Below are positions 9,901 through 15,393 of a DNA stretch of 29,966 nt, piece by piece. The translations under genes were made by a program, and so were the position numbers. The stretch spans positions 1-29,966 of the forward strand of contig SZPI01000064.1 of NCBI GenBank assembly GCA_030263635.1, read 5' to 3'. Position 1 is the stretch's first letter, and each line of letters starts with the position of its first letter. Origin of the DNA: Flexicrinis sp001567485. GTDB taxonomy: Bacteria; Chloroflexota; Anaerolineae; Aggregatilineales; Phototrophicaceae. The notes beneath the pieces were generated by a model. That model ran no database searches, was not told the DNA's origin, and saw only the letters and a list, made by a program, of their open reading frames with translations.

Positions 9901-11164
9901 TGGCGTGATCGTGCTGCTCGGCCGCGAGATGAACGCGTTCGGCGAGTCGGCGATGCGGTTGGTCGCCGCCGCCGCCAATCAGGTCGCCGCGACGATCAAC
10001 AACGCGCAGTTGTATGCACTGATCCGCGATCAGGCCGAACGGCTCGGCCAGATGCTGCGCACCGAGCAGGAGGAGGCCGAGAAGAACGCGGCGATCCTCG
10101 ATTCGATCTCGGACGGCGTCGTGCTGGCCGATGTCGACGGCAAGGTGATCGTGAGCAATCCCGCCGCACAGCGCCTGCTCGGCATGAGCGCCGACGAACT
10201 GCTCGGCCGTCCGCTGAGCGATCTGCGCAGCATCAAGGATGGCGGCCTCACGCCGTGGATCGACAGCCTGCTCGACAAGACGCAGGTCGCCCATGAAGAC
10301 GACGCGCCGGTCGAGTTCCGCCTCACCCTGTTCGACTCGATCATCAACACCAGCACCACACCGGTGTTCAGCGAGGGCCGGTTCGTCGGGTTGGTGTCTG
10401 TCCTGCGCGACATCACGCGTGATGTCGAGGTCGACCGCATGAAGTCCGAGTTCGTGTCGAACGTCAGCCATGAGTTCCGCACCCCGCTGACGCCGATCAA
10501 GGGCTTCACCGAGATGCTTCTGCTGGGGGCGCTTGGCCCCGTCACCGATCCGCAGAAGAACACGCTTGGGATGATCAAGACGAACGTCGAACGGCTGACC
10601 GTGCTGGTCGAGGACATCCTCGACATCTCGCGTATCGACAGCGGGCGTGACACGCTGCGGGTCGGCGAGGTCAACCTCGCCGAAGTCCTGCGCGAGGCCA
10701 TCGACAAGCAGCGCAATCGCCCACAGCACAAGGACAAGACGCGTACGCTCAACATCGAGATCAGCGACGAACTGCCGCCTATTCAAGCCGACCGGCCCAA
10801 GCTGATGCGCATCTTCAGCAGCATCCTCGACAACGCCTTCAACTACACACAGGACGGCGGCACGATTGGCGTGCGAACTGCGCTCAACGGAGAACGCGTG
10901 CTGGTCAGCGTCAGCGACGACGGCGTAGGCATCCCGGAGCAGTACCGGGAAGCTGTTTGGCGGCGGTTCCAGCGCATCGACGAACACGCGCTCAAGCTGG
11001 ACGTCAGCGGCACCGGCCTCGGCCTGTCCATCGTCAAGGAGATGGTCGACATGCACCACGGTGAGGTATGGTTTGAGTCGCAAGTCGGCAAGGGCACAAC
11101 GTTCCACGTCGCCCTGCCGCTGGTACAGCCCGGTCAGGCCGTCAGCCTGCCGACAATGGATTAG
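3947..11164 (+). CDS. giant multi-GAF/PAS membrane-anchored sensor histidine kinase (2,405 aa)
   Basis: One N-terminal membrane helix (about 3-22) is followed by a PAS-like region (45-130). GAF-type sensor modules lie at about 160-305, 325-490, 515-670, 690-830, 863-1010 and 1036-1200, then a PAS (1215-1320). More GAFs lie at about 1344-1500, 1524-1680 and 1698-1840, then a coiled-coil linker (1845-1875), a tenth GAF (1882-2030) and a PAS (2053-2160). The kinase core is complete: H-box with phosphoacceptor H2175 (NVSHEFRTPL), N-box D2295-N2296, G1 DDGVGIP (2324-2330) and G2 GTGLGLS (2355-2361). The protein should autophosphorylate and pass phosphate to a receiver, most simply the REC protein encoded 3 bases downstream. 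GAF repeats are known to bind small ligands, but no ligand can be read here. It is exceptionally long for a histidine kinase. The reading frame is uninterrupted, so it does not look like an artefact of joined genes. Confidence 0.97.
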   Translation: MNVALILLLGGGVVTLWLYLFTRQRSAAKTASTVKITEPLPGERPGEGLLVVRGLGQVVHANPTLKNWLGLNDDVPDLEQITRLIQPPDNFLGLLGSQREAAFRIGDRWMEAVVYDVPHESDRRRMIVVRQVGAKDTDQTIPSTSAGLDFSRAFRVLNQASELVDITAGVEPTLQAILTVLHPVIHFDGGEINLFTEDNAALTPQAWFGDARYILALYERGGQYPLDGGLPGWILENRKALVLNSPADIEALRPIVSPFPYASVVGIPLELGAQVLGTLQLYNDRPGAYSQQDATLLLALNDALTSTISEAQQYAQQVRRVEDLVSLQALVEQVSGRGESRPEAVYGALAKRVAELSSAQMCGVLLYDETRGGLTAALPFHGIPDALARSLFVALPTGSAARDIFERQPYWLAGDLRDEPLAAEMGLVTVMSTIGIRNTLWVPLQISRDRIGMLAVFNKLRGGEFTIRDVANLRAIASQATVVVESTRLLSREQRLDAELEGLQQMTLAIGSLAAETDFYRALSDRISTLMNVRMCALLLFDREALQLRCVVPATGLDNKIASDYAIDFAPGSVFRALWEDEDSWYTNNTAASALIIAAGLEPIVQQARIQRTMFARLTLRGQLTGVIQIASPDQGRDFDDGDGRLLTIFATQAATILENARLFQEIQRASQRSESLRRIAELAGAMNRLDEVAQDLLMAIAEATLSPIAYISILDGAGNLITTPERVYGEKLEKPTVQSMYAPMFQHSVVMSRRPYLGNDVLNDERVLPEYKRIAGEMNVLKSVLVPLAVGDRSIGELGIANRGRDYTSDDIELMMTIASQVAPAVDRALLYEATGQNLARRLEELDAVSRVSNELTLTVDFDQILNVIRREALRATSAGNSTVALLAPHEEWSAPDQPVLARRLGGLRDTVSFDTIAPIERQAVIAGAEPVLIHDYHAPDSPFSPIPRDARSALSCAILWVDTVIGVIHLWDNQPEVFDDTAAQFLYTLATKASLGYGNYIRYNELRERSDALRQRVEQLNRIFELSSVLSSTTDPVELMEAVAFSVQNSAGFDQVVMLLADDEFVLHRVAQAGIPVDIFRESQVSTLTTASLRALLDPEYHLHGTNVCLIPAEQRNRQRDALETRFDGQREIQASGPETWHDGDLLVVQMIAPSGRTIGAMLLDRPFNDLKPDRTTVDLLETFAYQAANAAESTTLYNQAVRLRMLNEAVVNSIQQGIVVINETGRIVTINHTMREAFQWTDRAIGYTLEEYRPELAQLIGYAIDVVLAGGQPQEMTDASTYDHEDRPQTLNMYVYPLAGQQGSGAVLLIEDTTERRALEQAIQVRADQLGALTLASNRVTASTERSLVILNAMTEMHRLLPYQTMAVWRRAGSVLTLEDAAGELWEGVRTEAEAGEEATRLRINDYLALRQVVDSQRTLAVNLPPDEPTEYDPMPPGAEGALSWLGVPMVNQGNVVGVIALATPEANAYDSPSDQNVAFAFASQVANAASSAELFMQAFERTNEMSTLLEAAQATAATRDLNELLELIAGLMFGVVEVDQCLIMAWNEIEDNVEIIQDTDRYGDLSRLRERGERLDLAQYRAKSKVLKSREPLILIASDNEDVFGRDVTEMRERGETQRVLIPLVTADGAIGLVQLETYSREPLEITPQNLRMVRTLGGQLAVGIQSARLTYEMSNMVAESFALNDLSQSLSSMDTIRTRLPGVLTASQFYVALFNDETGTVSFPIVIRDGETVSIPPRPLTNDEVGYVYKNNRMLSIGADYFTPDELRRSIGIQNGEGDYKSYMAVPITVGTKVYGAIAVLDGKRTRAFSLNDQRVLSTVAAQLAAVLENANLFGQISSLAADLERQVVARTQELEEERDRLDTLYQITSELARTLDMTQLEHRALEMLAKAAGADDGLIMRFDALTDDLVTMATLSDAAEDNDTPHAGEQIGQWLIDNGPELNVGDLESWPHYDTDQSGAGAWRSTVGAVLQASDGESLGVIVLLGREMNAFGESAMRLVAAAANQVAATINNAQLYALIRDQAERLGQMLRTEQEEAEKNAAILDSISDGVVLADVDGKVIVSNPAAQRLLGMSADELLGRPLSDLRSIKDGGLTPWIDSLLDKTQVAHEDDAPVEFRLTLFDSIINTSTTPVFSEGRFVGLVSVLRDITRDVEVDRMKSEFVSNVSHEFRTPLTPIKGFTEMLLLGALGPVTDPQKNTLGMIKTNVERLTVLVEDILDISRIDSGRDTLRVGEVNLAEVLREAIDKQRNRPQHKDKTRTLNIEISDELPPIQADRPKLMRIFSSILDNAFNYTQDGGTIGVRTALNGERVLVSVSDDGVGIPEQYREAVWRRFQRIDEHALKLDVSGTGLGLSIVKEMVDMHHGEVWFESQVGKGTTFHVALPLVQPGQAVSLPTMD

Positions 11165-11167
11165 CTC

Positions 11168-11539
11168 ATGGCCCGAATTCTTGTTGCCGAGGACGACCGC
11201 GACATCCGCGAACTGGTGAAGTTCACGCTTGAACTGCTGAGTGATCACACCGTGATCGAGGCGGTCGATGGTGAGGAGGCGATCACCGCCGCGACCACCC
11301 AGATGCCGGATCTGATCCTGCTCGACCTGCGTATGCCCAAGCTGGGCGGACTGGAAGCATGCCGCCGCCTCAAGGCCAACCGCGAAGTCGCAGATATCCC
11401 GGTCGTCATCCTGTCCGCCCGCGGCCTCGACGACGAGGTGCAAGCCGGGCTGGACGCCGGCGCGACAGCGTATCTCATCAAGCCCTTCGATACTGCGCAG
11501 CTCGTCGCGGATGTCGACCACTTTCTGGCGCGGGCCTAG
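11168..11539 (+). CDS. single-domain response regulator (CheY-like)
   Basis: This 123-residue protein is a lone receiver domain with no output module. The acidic pair D9-D10, phosphoacceptor D53 (LILLDLRMPKLGG), S83 (VVILSARG) and K105 (YLIKPFD) are all present, so phosphorylation should be possible. It begins 3 bases after the kinase stop, and its TAG is immediately followed by the ATG of the hydrolase-fold gene. This arrangement strongly suggests co-translation and a kinase/receiver pair. Stand-alone receivers usually act by protein-protein contact or as phosphorelay shuttles. The partner is unknown; the next gene product is one candidate. Confidence 0.95.
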   Translation: MARILVAEDDRDIRELVKFTLELLSDHTVIEAVDGEEAITAATTQMPDLILLDLRMPKLGGLEACRRLKANREVADIPVVILSARGLDDEVQAGLDAGATAYLIKPFDTAQLVADVDHFLARA

Positions 11540-12634
11540 ATGAGCGCGATCGCGGTCGGCAGCGACCTTGTCCATTACGAGACGCTTGGCCGGGGCCGGG
11601 CGGTCGTTCTGCTGCATGGGTGGATCGGCAGCTGGCGCTACTGGGTGCCGACCATGCAGCACCTGCATCTCAAGTACAAGGTGTATGCGATTGACCTGTT
11701 CGGCTTCGGCGACAGCGCCAAGAACCCACGCCGCTACCCGATTGAGGAACAGATCCGCATGGTGCAGTTCGTGCTTGAGGCGCTCGACCTCAAGCGCGCG
11801 GCGCTGGTCGGGCATGGGCTGGGCGCATGGGTCGCGGCGGAGATCGCGCGGCGCGCGCCGGACAGCGTGGCCCGCATGATGCTCATCAGCACGCCGCTGT
11901 ACTCGCCCGTGGACTTGGATCACCGCGCGCCGCCCATGCGTATGCGATCCTCGGCCACGCCCAGTTCAATGGATCCCGGCAAGACGATCTACAACGCGGC
12001 GGAACTGCGCGGTGTGCGCCCGCTGGCGTCGTTGGGGCGCGGCGGCTACGACGATAAGCCGGGGAGCCGCCCCCGTCAGCCGGCGATTGTCGATCTCGGC
12101 CCCAGCGACCCGACCATCCCGAACGCGCGCCTGCTGAATCAGATCAAGCTGGAGGAGGCTGCCCGCGCGCAGGCCGAACGCCAAGCCGACACCCCCAATC
12201 CAAACCCGGAAAATCCGCTGTATCAACTGCTCGCGGCGCACTCGCCCGATTCCCTGCTGAACCGCTGCGTGCGCCGGACAGACGGGTTGTACAGCCGCCT
12301 CGGCCCGGACGTTTCCCGCATCGACGGGCGCGTGCTGCGCGAGACCGCCATCTTCTACGACGCCGGCCGGATGCTGGACAGCCTGCGCGTCGTCCCAGCG
12401 CCGACGGTGCTCGTGCACGGCCAGAACGATCCGCTGATCCCCTCGCCCGACGAGGCGGTGTGGAACTACCTCACTCACGAGAAAGAGGAATTGTGCGTCC
12501 CTATCCCGGTGCCCGGCGGGCATTTCCCGATGTCGGAATACGACAACTTCCACCGCCTGCTGACTGGATTTCTGGACGCGGACGACCTGCGCGAATTCGA
12601 GGTCAAGGAGCGCTGGCGGCGGCGTTCACGGTGA
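11540..12634 (+). CDS. alpha/beta hydrolase-fold protein lacking the nucleophile
   Basis: This 364-residue protein has the alpha/beta hydrolase fold: oxyanion motif HGWIGS (26-31), the IDLFGFGDS strand-turn (51-59), and D297 (HGQNDPLIP) and H328 (GGHFPMSEY) as acid and base. The nucleophile elbow reads GHGLG (91-95), so Gly93 occupies the place of the usual Ser in GHSLG. Unless another residue substitutes, it should not be a classical esterase, and may be a binding or scaffold protein. A long charged and proline-rich insert (about 128-230) replaces or extends the cap. The ATG abuts the stop of the receiver gene and thiN follows after 7 bases. The product name rests on fold motifs only. Confidence 0.88.
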   Translation: MSAIAVGSDLVHYETLGRGRAVVLLHGWIGSWRYWVPTMQHLHLKYKVYAIDLFGFGDSAKNPRRYPIEEQIRMVQFVLEALDLKRAALVGHGLGAWVAAEIARRAPDSVARMMLISTPLYSPVDLDHRAPPMRMRSSATPSSMDPGKTIYNAAELRGVRPLASLGRGGYDDKPGSRPRQPAIVDLGPSDPTIPNARLLNQIKLEEAARAQAERQADTPNPNPENPLYQLLAAHSPDSLLNRCVRRTDGLYSRLGPDVSRIDGRVLRETAIFYDAGRMLDSLRVVPAPTVLVHGQNDPLIPSPDEAVWNYLTHEKEELCVPIPVPGGHFPMSEYDNFHRLLTGFLDADDLREFEVKERWRRRSR

Positions 12635-12641
12635 CGCTCCG

Positions 12642-13295
12642 ATGAGCGCCGCGCTGGTCTTCGCGAATGGCGAGCTGCGAACCGGGCCGGCCGTTTACCG
12701 GTGGCTGAACGCCATCGACCGTCCGCTCGTGCTGGCTGCCGACGGCGGCGCGCATATCGCCGCGGCCTATGAGCTGCGGCCCGACGCGATCATCGGGGAC
12801 ATGGACTCGGTTGCGCCGGGCTTGCTGGCCGAGCTTGAGGAACAGGGCACGCAGGTTATCCGCTATCCACCGGAAAAAGACGAGACCGACCTCGAACTCG
12901 CCCTCAAGGAAGCGGCGGCGCGCGGCTGTGACCCGATCATCATCATCGGCGGGACGGGCGGCCGGCTCGATCAATCACTCGCCAACGTGTATCTACTGGC
13001 GCTGCCGGAACTGGCCGGTCGCACCGTGCGGATGGTCGCCGCGCGTGAGGAGGTAATGCTGCTGCGGCCCGGCGCGCATACGCTGCACGGCAGCCCCGGC
13101 GATACCGTCTCGCTGCTGCCGGTCGGCGGGCCGGCGCACGGCGTGCGAACCGATGACCTCGCCTTTCCGCTGCGCGGCGAGACGCTCGAGTTCGGGCCGG
13201 CGCGGGGCGTGAGCAACGAAATGCGGGCCGACAGCGCGCAAATCTCGCTGGAACGCGGCTGGCTGCTGGTGATCCACACGGACGGCAAGGCATGA
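12642..13295 (+). CDS. thiN: thiamine pyrophosphokinase
   Basis: This 217-residue protein should transfer pyrophosphate from ATP to thiamine, making thiamine diphosphate in the cytoplasm. The family motifs occur in order: ADGGA (33-37), IGDMDS (51-56), EKDETDLELAL (78-88), GGTGGRLDQ (103-111) and the C-terminal GVSNEM (189-194). The Asp-rich motifs bind Mg-ATP and the C-terminal beta domain closes over thiamine. The length is normal for bacterial and eukaryotic-type TPK. The stop overlaps the ATG of the DUF402 gene (ATGA), which suggests translational coupling. The hydrolase-fold gene ends 7 bases upstream. Confidence 0.95.
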   Translation: MSAALVFANGELRTGPAVYRWLNAIDRPLVLAADGGAHIAAAYELRPDAIIGDMDSVAPGLLAELEEQGTQVIRYPPEKDETDLELALKEAAARGCDPIIIIGGTGGRLDQSLANVYLLALPELAGRTVRMVAAREEVMLLRPGAHTLHGSPGDTVSLLPVGGPAHGVRTDDLAFPLRGETLEFGPARGVSNEMRADSAQISLERGWLLVIHTDGKA

Positions 13296-13786
13296 CGCGC
13301 GCGCGGATCGAGAAACGCGACCACGCCGGCGTGTACGTCTGGCACTACTTCGGCGATGTCATCGAGCAGAGCGACAGCCACGTCGTCATCGAATCACGCA
13401 TGGGGCGCGACATCCTCACCGCGTATGTACACTTCCGTCAGGGCGACCGCATGGTCGAGACGTTCTACGCTGACCGCTGGTACAACATTTTCGAGATGCA
13501 CGACGTCGACGACGACCGGCTCAAAGGCTGGTACTGCAACATCTGCCGGCCCGCGCACCTGACCTCCGCCGACGACACGCTGCTGATTCAGTATGACGAC
13601 CTCGCGCTCGATGCGTTTGTCGATCCGTTCGGGAACTTGTTAGTTCTGGATGAGGACGAGTTGGACGCGCTACACTTATCCGTGCCGCTGACAGCGGCGG
13701 TATGGCGCGGGATGGAGGCGCTCACCGATCATGTCGCGCGGCGGCTGATCCCGTTTCACGGTGTGATGAGGCGTACAAATGGCTGA
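13292..13786 (+). CDS. DUF402 (FomD/Ntdp-like) protein
   Basis: This 164-residue protein matches the DUF402 family, a small beta-barrel group that includes nucleoside di/triphosphate hydrolases and FomD of fosfomycin synthesis. The diagnostic segments are visible: WYNIFEMHD (63-71), KGWYCNICRPA (78-88), YDDLALDAFVDPFG (101-114) and LDEDEL (119-124). The Asp and Glu residues in these stretches are the expected metal ligands. In this setting, between thiN and an ABC ATPase, it may hydrolyse a nucleotide or phosphoester, but the substrate cannot be read. The ATG overlaps the thiN stop and the C-terminus overlaps the start of the ABC gene by 8 bases. Confidence 0.85.
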   Translation: MTRARIEKRDHAGVYVWHYFGDVIEQSDSHVVIESRMGRDILTAYVHFRQGDRMVETFYADRWYNIFEMHDVDDDRLKGWYCNICRPAHLTSADDTLLIQYDDLALDAFVDPFGNLLVLDEDELDALHLSVPLTAAVWRGMEALTDHVARRLIPFHGVMRRTNG

Positions 13787-14738
13787 CCTGATAATCGAGA
13801 CCGTCGATCTCGTCAAGCGATTCGGCAAATTCACCGCGGTCGACGGGCTGTCGCTGGAAGTGCCGGCCGGGTCGATCTACGGCTTTCTAGGCCCCAACGG
13901 CGCTGGCAAGACCACTACCATGCGCATGCTCACGACGCTGACGCGCCCGACCAGCGGCAGCGCTCGCGTCAACGGCTTTAGCGTCACGGACGATCAGATC
14001 GCCGTGCGCCGGTCGATCGGCTACATGCCGGACGAATTTGGCGTCTACGAAGACCTGCGCGTGTGGGAATACCTCGACTTCTTCGCGGCATGTTACGACA
14101 TCGCCGAGGGCGAGCGTAAGAAGCTAATCAACGATCTGCTGGCGCTGGTCGACCTCGCCCACAAGCGCGAGGACATGGTGGACAAGCTCAGCCGGGGCAT
14201 GAAGCAGCGCCTGTCGCTCGCGCGCACCCTCGCCCACGACCCCGCCGTGCTGATCCTCGACGAGCCAGCTAGCGGCCTCGACCCGCGCGCGCGTATCGAA
14301 ATCCGCGAGCTGATGGTCGAACTCGCGCGCATGGGCAAGACGATCTTCTTCAGCACGCATATCCTCGCCGACGTCGAAAATATCTGCTCGCACATCGGCA
14401 TCGTCGAGGCCGGCAAGCTGGTGATGCAGGGTTCGATGAGCGAACTCAAAGCGCGTCTGATGCCGCACCGCGAAATCTTCGTGACGGTCAAAGACGACAC
14501 CGCCGCCGAATCCGCACGGGTCATCGCGCTGACGTTCGGAGGTGTGATCGCCGCGGAGGTACTCGAACCGAAGGGCGGCCGGTCGCGCGTGCGCGTGGAC
14601 TATCAGGGTGACGACGACGGAGTCGCCGCGCTCAATCAAACGCTGACGACCAGCGGCGTAGCGATCCTCGGCTTTCAAGAGGAAGTCCAGAACCTCGAGT
14701 CCGTCTTTATGCGCGTCACACACGGAATCGTTGGATAG
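13779..14738 (+). CDS. ABC-2 type transporter ATP-binding protein
   Basis: This 319-residue nucleotide-binding subunit has Walker A GPNGAGKTT (38-46), signature LSRGMKQRL (137-145), Walker B VLILDEP (157-163), D-loop SGLDP and switch H194 (FFSTH). The usual Q-loop glutamine is replaced in GYMPDEFG (81-88), a variant common in the ABC-2 (CcmA/drug or lantibiotic export-like) ATPase group. The roughly 95-residue C-terminal extension is also typical of that group. Such subunits work with a membrane permease, but none follows here: the next gene is ssb on the opposite strand. It is the last gene of the kinase-led operon, starting inside the end of the DUF402 gene. The transported substrate is unknown. 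Confidence 0.93.
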   Translation: MADLIIETVDLVKRFGKFTAVDGLSLEVPAGSIYGFLGPNGAGKTTTMRMLTTLTRPTSGSARVNGFSVTDDQIAVRRSIGYMPDEFGVYEDLRVWEYLDFFAACYDIAEGERKKLINDLLALVDLAHKREDMVDKLSRGMKQRLSLARTLAHDPAVLILDEPASGLDPRARIEIRELMVELARMGKTIFFSTHILADVENICSHIGIVEAGKLVMQGSMSELKARLMPHREIFVTVKDDTAAESARVIALTFGGVIAAEVLEPKGGRSRVRVDYQGDDDGVAALNQTLTTSGVAILGFQEEVQNLESVFMRVTHGIVG

Positions 14739-14761
14739 CGCACAAACCCCAGCGAGAATCA

Positions 14762-14790
14762 AACGAGGGACGCATCTGCCGCCCCTCGTT
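14762..14790. terminator. bidirectional hairpin between convergent ABC and ssb genes
   Basis: AACGAGGG (14762-14769) pairs with CCCTCGTT (14783-14790) around a 13-base loop, in the 80-base gap between two converging genes. There is no long T run. Position and 8-bp stem favour a shared terminator. Confidence 0.55.
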
Positions 14791-14818
14791 GCAGGTACCG
14801 AATAGCCTGTAACCCGAC

Positions 14819-15247
14819 CTAGAACGGAATGTCCTCGGAAGTCTCTGGCGCGCGGCCCCCACTCTTTTTGCCGCTGGGGCGGAAGTCCTCGTCGCCGCGC
14901 TCGCCACCGCCGCCTTCAGAGTCGTCACGTCCGCCGAGGAACTTGACGGTGTGCGCGGTGATGTCAAGCGATGCGGCGGGCTGGCCGGACTTGTCCATAT
15001 ACGGGTTGGCTTTCACCTCCCCGACCACCATAACCTGACGGCCCTTCTTAACGTACTTGGCGACGACCTCGGCCTGATTGCGCCACACGGATACGCGGAA
15101 CCACGTCGTCTCGTCGCGGGCCTCTTCACCCGTGCCGAACCGCCGATTGACCGCTACCGAAAAGTCACAAACGGCGACACCGTCCTGCAAATACCGCAGT
15201 TCGGGATCACGCCCCACATTGCCGACAATCGTGATCTGCTGATACAT
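14819..15247 (-). CDS. ssb: single-stranded DNA-binding protein
   Basis: This 142-residue SSB has an N-terminal OB fold (about 1-105) that starts MYQQITIVGNVGRDPELRY and includes TTWFRVSVWRNQAE and KKGRQVMVVGEV. A Gly-rich acidic linker (108-132) leads to the canonical tip EDIPF, which recruits replication and repair proteins. It coats single-stranded DNA during replication, recombination and repair. An in-frame start 48 bases upstream exists, but the ATG at 15247 is chosen because AAGGAG lies 8 bases before it and SSB proteins begin exactly here. A promoter with an overlapping inverted repeat lies upstream. The gene is monocistronic, with no rpsF or rpsR neighbours. Confidence 0.96.
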   Translation of the reverse strand: MYQQITIVGNVGRDPELRYLQDGVAVCDFSVAVNRRFGTGEEARDETTWFRVSVWRNQAEVVAKYVKKGRQVMVVGEVKANPYMDKSGQPAASLDITAHTVKFLGGRDDSEGGGGERGDEDFRPSGKKSGGRAPETSEDIPF

Positions 15248-15322
15248 CGAACACTCTCCTTTAGCCGCTTCATCCACTGCGTGTGCTTCGTCCATGTACT
15301 CGGAGAGGACGTTACAAATTCA

Positions 15323-15365
15323 AGTATATCACCCGCTGTGCAGTAGAACAAGTATTCTACTGCAC
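15323..15365 (-). promoter_or_regulatory. ssb promoter overlapped by an 11-bp perfect inverted repeat (operator candidate)
   Basis: Read on the - strand, TTGTTC (15346-15351), a 17-base spacer and TATACT (15323-15328) form a good housekeeping promoter about 70 bases before the ssb start. A perfect inverted repeat, GTGCAGTAGAA (15338-15348) - 6 bases - TTCTACTGCAC (15355-15365), covers the -35. Its core TAGAAC..ATTCTA resembles LexA-type boxes of the GAAC-N4-GTTC class (inference). The repeat also lies just downstream of the next gene's stop (15394), so it could act as that gene's terminator, but no T run follows it. Confidence 0.6.
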
Positions 15366-15393
15366 GCGCGCGTCAAATCCCCCAGATTCTCGC

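Noticed and set aside
8531..11923. 1,130-codon open frame on the - strand
   Set aside because: It lies antisense to the sensor kinase and receiver genes, whose domains are unmistakable. High third-position GC suppresses stops on the opposite strand. The translation is Arg/His/Asp/Val-rich with no recognisable domain.
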